Positions 60,799 to 64,000 of a stretch of DNA of 64,000 bases are shown one piece after another. The position numbers were made by a program, and so were the translations under genes. Numbering within the stretch: position 1 is the first letter of the stretch; each line of letters opens with the position of its first letter. Source of the DNA: Allobrachymonas sp. (lineage in GTDB: Bacteria > Pseudomonadota > Gammaproteobacteria > Burkholderiales > Burkholderiaceae_C); assembly GCA_030529505.1 (NCBI GenBank), contig JAUMWT010000003.1:58253-122252 (forward strand), read 5' to 3'. Under the pieces are notes generated by a model that made no database searches, had not been told where the DNA came from, and saw nothing but the letters and a program-made list of their open reading frames with translations.

Positions 60799-61601
60799 GG
60801 CTCGGCCCGCAGCGCCCGCTCAGCGTCTGGCTGCCCATCCGGGTAGGCCGCGCCATCGGCCACGGCCCAAGGGCGATGCAAGTCCGCGCCCGGCCAATTG
60901 CCAAGCCGCTGCGGCAACAGCAGACTGATGGTTTTACCCAGGCTGCTGGCGTTGAGGGCAAAGTCGCGTTCCACGTCCAGCCCCCAGTCGGACTGCCAGG
61001 CCGGCCCGCCCTGAAAGGTTTGCCCCAGCTGCGAAATATCCAGCCGCAGGCGCGCCCGCACGGTGTAATTGTGCTCGGCCGACCATTGCTCAGCCGTGAG
61101 CACCTGCCAGCCCGATATGCGGCGCACGGCGCTCAGGGCCGATTCCAGGCTATCGAAATTCTGGCTCAGCAGCACGCCTACGCTGCCGCGGTGAATCGGC
61201 TCGCTGCTGACGTTGACGCGCCAGCGCCGTGTGAGCGGCTGGTACAGCAGGCGCACATAGCGCTTGTTGCCGTTGACCACCTTGCCCGTCCAATACCAGC
61301 GGCTGCGCGTGGTTTGCGTCTCGAACAAGAAGTACACGGGCACGCCGCGTTCCAGCGTTTCTTGCAGGCGGGGCGACACTTCAAAACGGATGTTGCCGCT
61401 CATGCGCACGCCGTCTTCGCCCAAATCGAAGCGCACATCCGTGATGGCGGGCGCACCCTGTTTCAGGCGCGTTTGCGCCACGGCGGGCCGCAGTGCCAGG
61501 GCACACAGCAGCGCCAGCGCGGCGCACCCCAAAGCCCAAGGCCTGAGCCGGGCCGCCAGGGCATCAAACAGTTTTGGCAAGCAGGGCGTAATAGAAACCA
61601 T
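60795..61601 (-). CDS. DUF4390 exported protein
   Basis: 268-aa protein. An N-terminal signal or anchor segment (LGCAALALLCALALRPAVA, near 24-42) is followed by a beta-rich domain (GNIRFEVSPRLQETLERGVPVYFLFETQTTRSRWYW and RLLYQPLTRRWRVNV), the DUF4390 pattern. Function unknown. DUF4390 genes commonly sit between rsmB and ntrY in Burkholderiales, as here, suggesting a role in the same membrane sensing system. The start at 61601 overlaps rsmB by 38 bases. Confidence 0.86.
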   Translation of the reverse strand: MVSITPCLPKLFDALAARLRPWALGCAALALLCALALRPAVAQTRLKQGAPAITDVRFDLGEDGVRMSGNIRFEVSPRLQETLERGVPVYFLFETQTTRSRWYWTGKVVNGNKRYVRLLYQPLTRRWRVNVSSEPIHRGSVGVLLSQNFDSLESALSAVRRISGWQVLTAEQWSAEHNYTVRARLRLDISQLGQTFQGGPAWQSDWGLDVERDFALNASSLGKTISLLLPQRLGNWPGADLHRPWAVADGAAYPDGQPDAERALRAEP

Positions 61602-63723
61602 CGTGATCCAGCCATTGTGCGGCGCAGGCAGCGCCAGCCGCTTGCGCAAGAGATTGCACAGCGGTGCACTCGCTTGCTTGCGGCCAAGCCTGCGACCCAT
61701 TGTGCCCCAGCCCCGCCGCCGCCAGCCCGTTTGCGGGCAGCAAATGCCCGGGCGCAGGCAAACTTGCGGCGTCGCTGTGGCGTGCAAGAAACGCATCGAT
61801 CTGATCCCGCCCCTCGGCCCGAAAGACCGAGCAAGTGGCATACAGCAGCACCCCGCCCGGACGCAGCAAGGGCCACAGGGCGTGCAACAGCTGCTGTTGC
61901 GTATGCGCCAGCTGGGCGATGTCGGCCTCGCGGCGCAGCCAGGCAATGTCGGGGTGGCGGCGCACAATGCCCGATGCACTGCAAGGCGCATCGAGCAAGA
62001 TGCCGTCAAACGGTTGGCCATTCCACCACGCAGCGGGCTGGCCCGCATCGGCCGCCAGCACTTGCGCGTGCAGCCCCAGGCGCTGCAGGTTTTCGGTGAT
62101 GCGCATACAGCGCTCGGCGTCGATATCCAGCGCCGTGACCTCATGCGCACCCAGTTCCAGCAGATGCGCGGTTTTGCCGCCCGGGGCAGCGCAGGCATCG
62201 AGCAAACGCAGGCGCGTACCGGTATCTGCCCCTGCCTTTGCACCCGCTTTCGTATCAAGCTGCGCTTGCAAGGCTTGCAGCAACAAGGGCGCCGCCAATT
62301 GCGCAGCCGCATCTTGCACCGACACCCAGCCCTGCGCAAACCCCGGCAGCTGCTGCACCGGGCAAGGCTTGTGCAGCATCACGCCGTAATCCCCATGCAA
62401 TTGCCCGACCAATCCGGCAGGCAGCAGATGCGCTTGCAGGTATTGGGCAGGCGACAGGCAGCGCGCATTCACACGCAGATGCATGGGCGGCTGGTGCTGC
62501 CCGGCCAATGCAATGGCCGCGGCCGTGCTCATGGGTTGTTGCTGCGGGCGAGCGGCAGCGCTTGCAAGCGGATGCGTGGACGATTCTTTGGAGCCATCAC
62601 CAGCGCAGGCAGCACCAGTGGCATTGGCTGAATCGGTTGCCGAATCAGCGTGGTCAGCAGCGCTTGTGCTTCCCGTGTGCGCGTGGGTGGTGTCAACAGG
62701 CTCGGGGTAATCGGCCCGCAGGCGCTGCCACCACCAGGCAGGCAAATTGAGCAGCTCCGCCCGGCCTTGTGGTGCGGCTTGGTGGCAGCGCACTTGCCAA
62801 GCCTCGCGCTCGCGCATGAAGGCACGCAAACAGGCATTGATCAGGCCCGATTGATGCCGCATGCGCGGATGCCGGCGTGCAGCCTCCACTGCCTGATGCA
62901 CCAGCGTGAAGTCGTTGTATTGCAGCGCACTGCCAGGCATGGCCAATGCCGCCTGCTCGCCCTTTGCATGGGCATGCCCTGCTGCGCCACTGGGCTGATG
63001 CGCTTGTTTTTGTTGCACCGCAGCGGCCAGACCCCGCCGCTGCGATGCCGCGTGGCAAGCAGTGGCCCCACGGTTTGTTGTTTGAACTGTGGCCTGTTGC
63101 ACAAGCTCGGGCATGGAGGCATCTGTCGGCACACACACCACCCGCCCCTTGTGACTTGCGGCAGAGTCGGCGCAAGACGGAGGCTGGCTGCCAGCCGACA
63201 GATCGGCGCTTTCCGCTGCACCTGGCGCTTGCGTGCCGGGGGCGTTTTTCGCATCCCATGCCAGCGCCAGCACTGTGCACAGCAGGGCATCCACAGCGGG
63301 CGGCGGGGTGCGCGGCACCAGCTGTTCGCGCAGCCAACGGGCCATGCCCAGACGACGCAGGGCCTGATAGCCCAGCGCCTGCACACCGGCGCGCAGGGCA
63401 GACGGCAGCTCATCCAGCACCGTGGGGGCGCTGCTGCCCTGCATCACGGCTTGCACCAATCGCGCCGCGTGCTGCAACTGTTGCCACAGGGCGGGGCGTT
63501 GCGCCGCGTGGGCAGGCGCCGAATGCTTGGCCACGCCCTGCTGCCTGGCCGGTTGGCTCTGCGGTGTTTTCGGGATTTTTTGCAAGGGCATGGCTGCAGG
63601 CCTTTTGGGCAGCGCTCGCGGCGGCTGGCTTTGCCGCTTTTGATCTGCCTGTTGCGGCCGTGCTGCGTTCGCAAGCTGCGCGCGCCTGTTGGGCTGTTTC
63701 TGCCCCGCCTTGCCTGAAGTCAT
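61564..63723 (-). CDS. rsmB: 16S rRNA (cytosine(967)-C5)-methyltransferase RsmB, enlarged
   Basis: Methylates C967 of 16S rRNA. The 719-aa protein is much longer than typical RsmB (about 430-450). The NusB-like N-terminal domain is split: VDALLCTVLALAW (near 144-156) is followed by a low-complexity insertion of about 100 residues before DFTLVHQAVEAARRH. A second insertion (about 343-395, Ser/Thr/Ala/His) precedes the RsmB motif PPMHLRVNARC. Catalytic region: LLDACAAPGGKTAHLLEL, ALDIDAERC, LLDAPCSASGIVRRHPDI and YATCSVFRAEG. An Arg/Gln/Pro-rich tail occupies residues 1 to about 75. The start MTSGKAGQKQ is chosen; 20 more in-frame residues lie upstream. Confidence 0.92.
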   Translation of the reverse strand: MTSGKAGQKQPNRRAQLANAARPQQADQKRQSQPPRALPKRPAAMPLQKIPKTPQSQPARQQGVAKHSAPAHAAQRPALWQQLQHAARLVQAVMQGSSAPTVLDELPSALRAGVQALGYQALRRLGMARWLREQLVPRTPPPAVDALLCTVLALAWDAKNAPGTQAPGAAESADLSAGSQPPSCADSAASHKGRVVCVPTDASMPELVQQATVQTTNRGATACHAASQRRGLAAAVQQKQAHQPSGAAGHAHAKGEQAALAMPGSALQYNDFTLVHQAVEAARRHPRMRHQSGLINACLRAFMREREAWQVRCHQAAPQGRAELLNLPAWWWQRLRADYPEPVDTTHAHTGSTSAADHADSATDSANATGAACAGDGSKESSTHPLASAAARPQQQPMSTAAAIALAGQHQPPMHLRVNARCLSPAQYLQAHLLPAGLVGQLHGDYGVMLHKPCPVQQLPGFAQGWVSVQDAAAQLAAPLLLQALQAQLDTKAGAKAGADTGTRLRLLDACAAPGGKTAHLLELGAHEVTALDIDAERCMRITENLQRLGLHAQVLAADAGQPAAWWNGQPFDGILLDAPCSASGIVRRHPDIAWLRREADIAQLAHTQQQLLHALWPLLRPGGVLLYATCSVFRAEGRDQIDAFLARHSDAASLPAPGHLLPANGLAAAGLGHNGSQAWPQASECTAVQSLAQAAGAACAAQWLDHDGFYYALLAKTV

Positions 63724-63753
63724 GCTGGTCTGCTGCTGGATGCGCTGATGCGC

Positions 63754-63791
63754 AAAAGAAAAGGTCTGCGCCCTGTGCGGCACAGACCTTT
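63754..63791 (-). terminator. Rho-independent terminator upstream of rsmB
   Basis: On the minus strand, AAAGGTCTG and CAGACCTTT form a 9-bp stem, followed by TCTTTT. It would end the transcript of the partial gene beginning beyond the window edge. Confidence 0.8.
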
Positions 63792-63866
63792 GAAAGGAAT
63801 GAACTGGCCGCCGTGCATGCCAACAAGCGCGGGGCTTACTGCATGCATCGGCTGGCCCTGTCGGCT

Positions 63867-64000
63867 TTACTCGCCGTCGTTGGCTGGGGCAGCGGCCGCA
63901 CCGGCATCTTCTGCCACAGCGGCTGGCGCCTCTTCCCCGGCCAATTCCAGCGCTTCGGCCTCGGCAATGGCGCGGCGCTCGGCTTCGTCCATTTCGTCCT
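63867..64000 (-). CDS. C-terminus of an unidentified gene (cut by window edge)
   Basis: The last 44 codons of a minus-strand gene. The visible end is acidic and Ala/Glu-rich (DEMDEAERRAIAEAEALEL, then a run of Ala, Pro and Asp, ending PANDGE). Such tails are poorly conserved, so I do not name the protein. The terminator at 63754 follows its stop, supporting a real gene end. Confidence 0.6.
   Translation of the reverse strand, partial: DEMDEAERRAIAEAEALELAGEEAPAAVAEDAGAAAAPANDGE

Overview
The window comes from a GC-rich Gram-negative bacterium, most likely a betaproteobacterium of the order Burkholderiales (Comamonadaceae-like). The evidence is a complete dcw cell-wall and division cluster ending in lpxC, the pairs hslVU, parE/parC and rplU-rpmA-obgE, a DksA of the type without zinc cysteines, and an NtrY/NtrX-type sensor pair. 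The assignment is inferred from gene content and protein style; no 16S gene is present.

Layout. 0.1-1.9 kb: minus-strand polyamine pair, S-adenosylmethionine decarboxylase and a spermidine synthase-like protein. 2.3-5.4 kb: an Lrp-type regulator divergent from a YedA-like exporter, then a UbiM-like ubiquinone hydroxylase. 5.6-24.7 kb: the dcw cluster on the minus strand, in transcription order mraZ-rsmH-ftsL-ftsI-murE-murF-mraY-murD-ftsW-murG-murC-ddl-ftsQ-ftsA-ftsZ-lpxC. Many of its junctions are 4-base ATGA stop/start overlaps. Three AAAGTG boxes spaced exactly 10 bp lie upstream of mraZ. 25.0-32.2 kb (minus): hslU, hslV, a large STAS-domain protein, dksA and a COG0523/CobW metallochaperone. 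32.5-41.0 kb (mostly plus): slmA-like regulator, parE, an IsdG-like heme monooxygenase (minus), a lytic transglycosylase, parC and an RsuA-type pseudouridine synthase. 41.7-47.3 kb: an RhtA-like exporter, a GYF_2/DUF2628 membrane protein, cysteine synthase, an ICMT-like methyltransferase and engB. 47.6-52.8 kb: rplU, rpmA, obgE, then a visibly AT-rich insert of small unknown genes with an Xre regulator, then proB. 53.6-64.0 kb (minus): a Blc lipocalin lipoprotein, priA, a short NtrX-like regulator, the NtrY kinase, DUF4390, rsmB and the end of one unidentified gene.

The most interesting non-gene signal is a set of short dispersed repeats without coding capacity. Three copies (about 243-297 bp, family A) and at least two copies of a shorter family B (about 150-160 bp) share terminal inverted repeats of the form GAGCCTGTTCAAA. 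Several are flanked by matching 3-bp T-N-A direct repeats. They look like MITE-type non-autonomous transposable elements. They sit inside otherwise tight operons (between hslV and hslU, between ntrY and ntrX) or directly against a start codon (ubiM). Two naive gene calls in this window would start inside a repeat and would be wrong.

A second theme is that several universal enzymes (RsmB, MurD, PriA, ParC, NtrY) are longer than usual because of Ala/Ser/Gln-rich low-complexity insertions between conserved motifs.

No tRNA, rRNA, CRISPR array or intact transposase gene was recognised.
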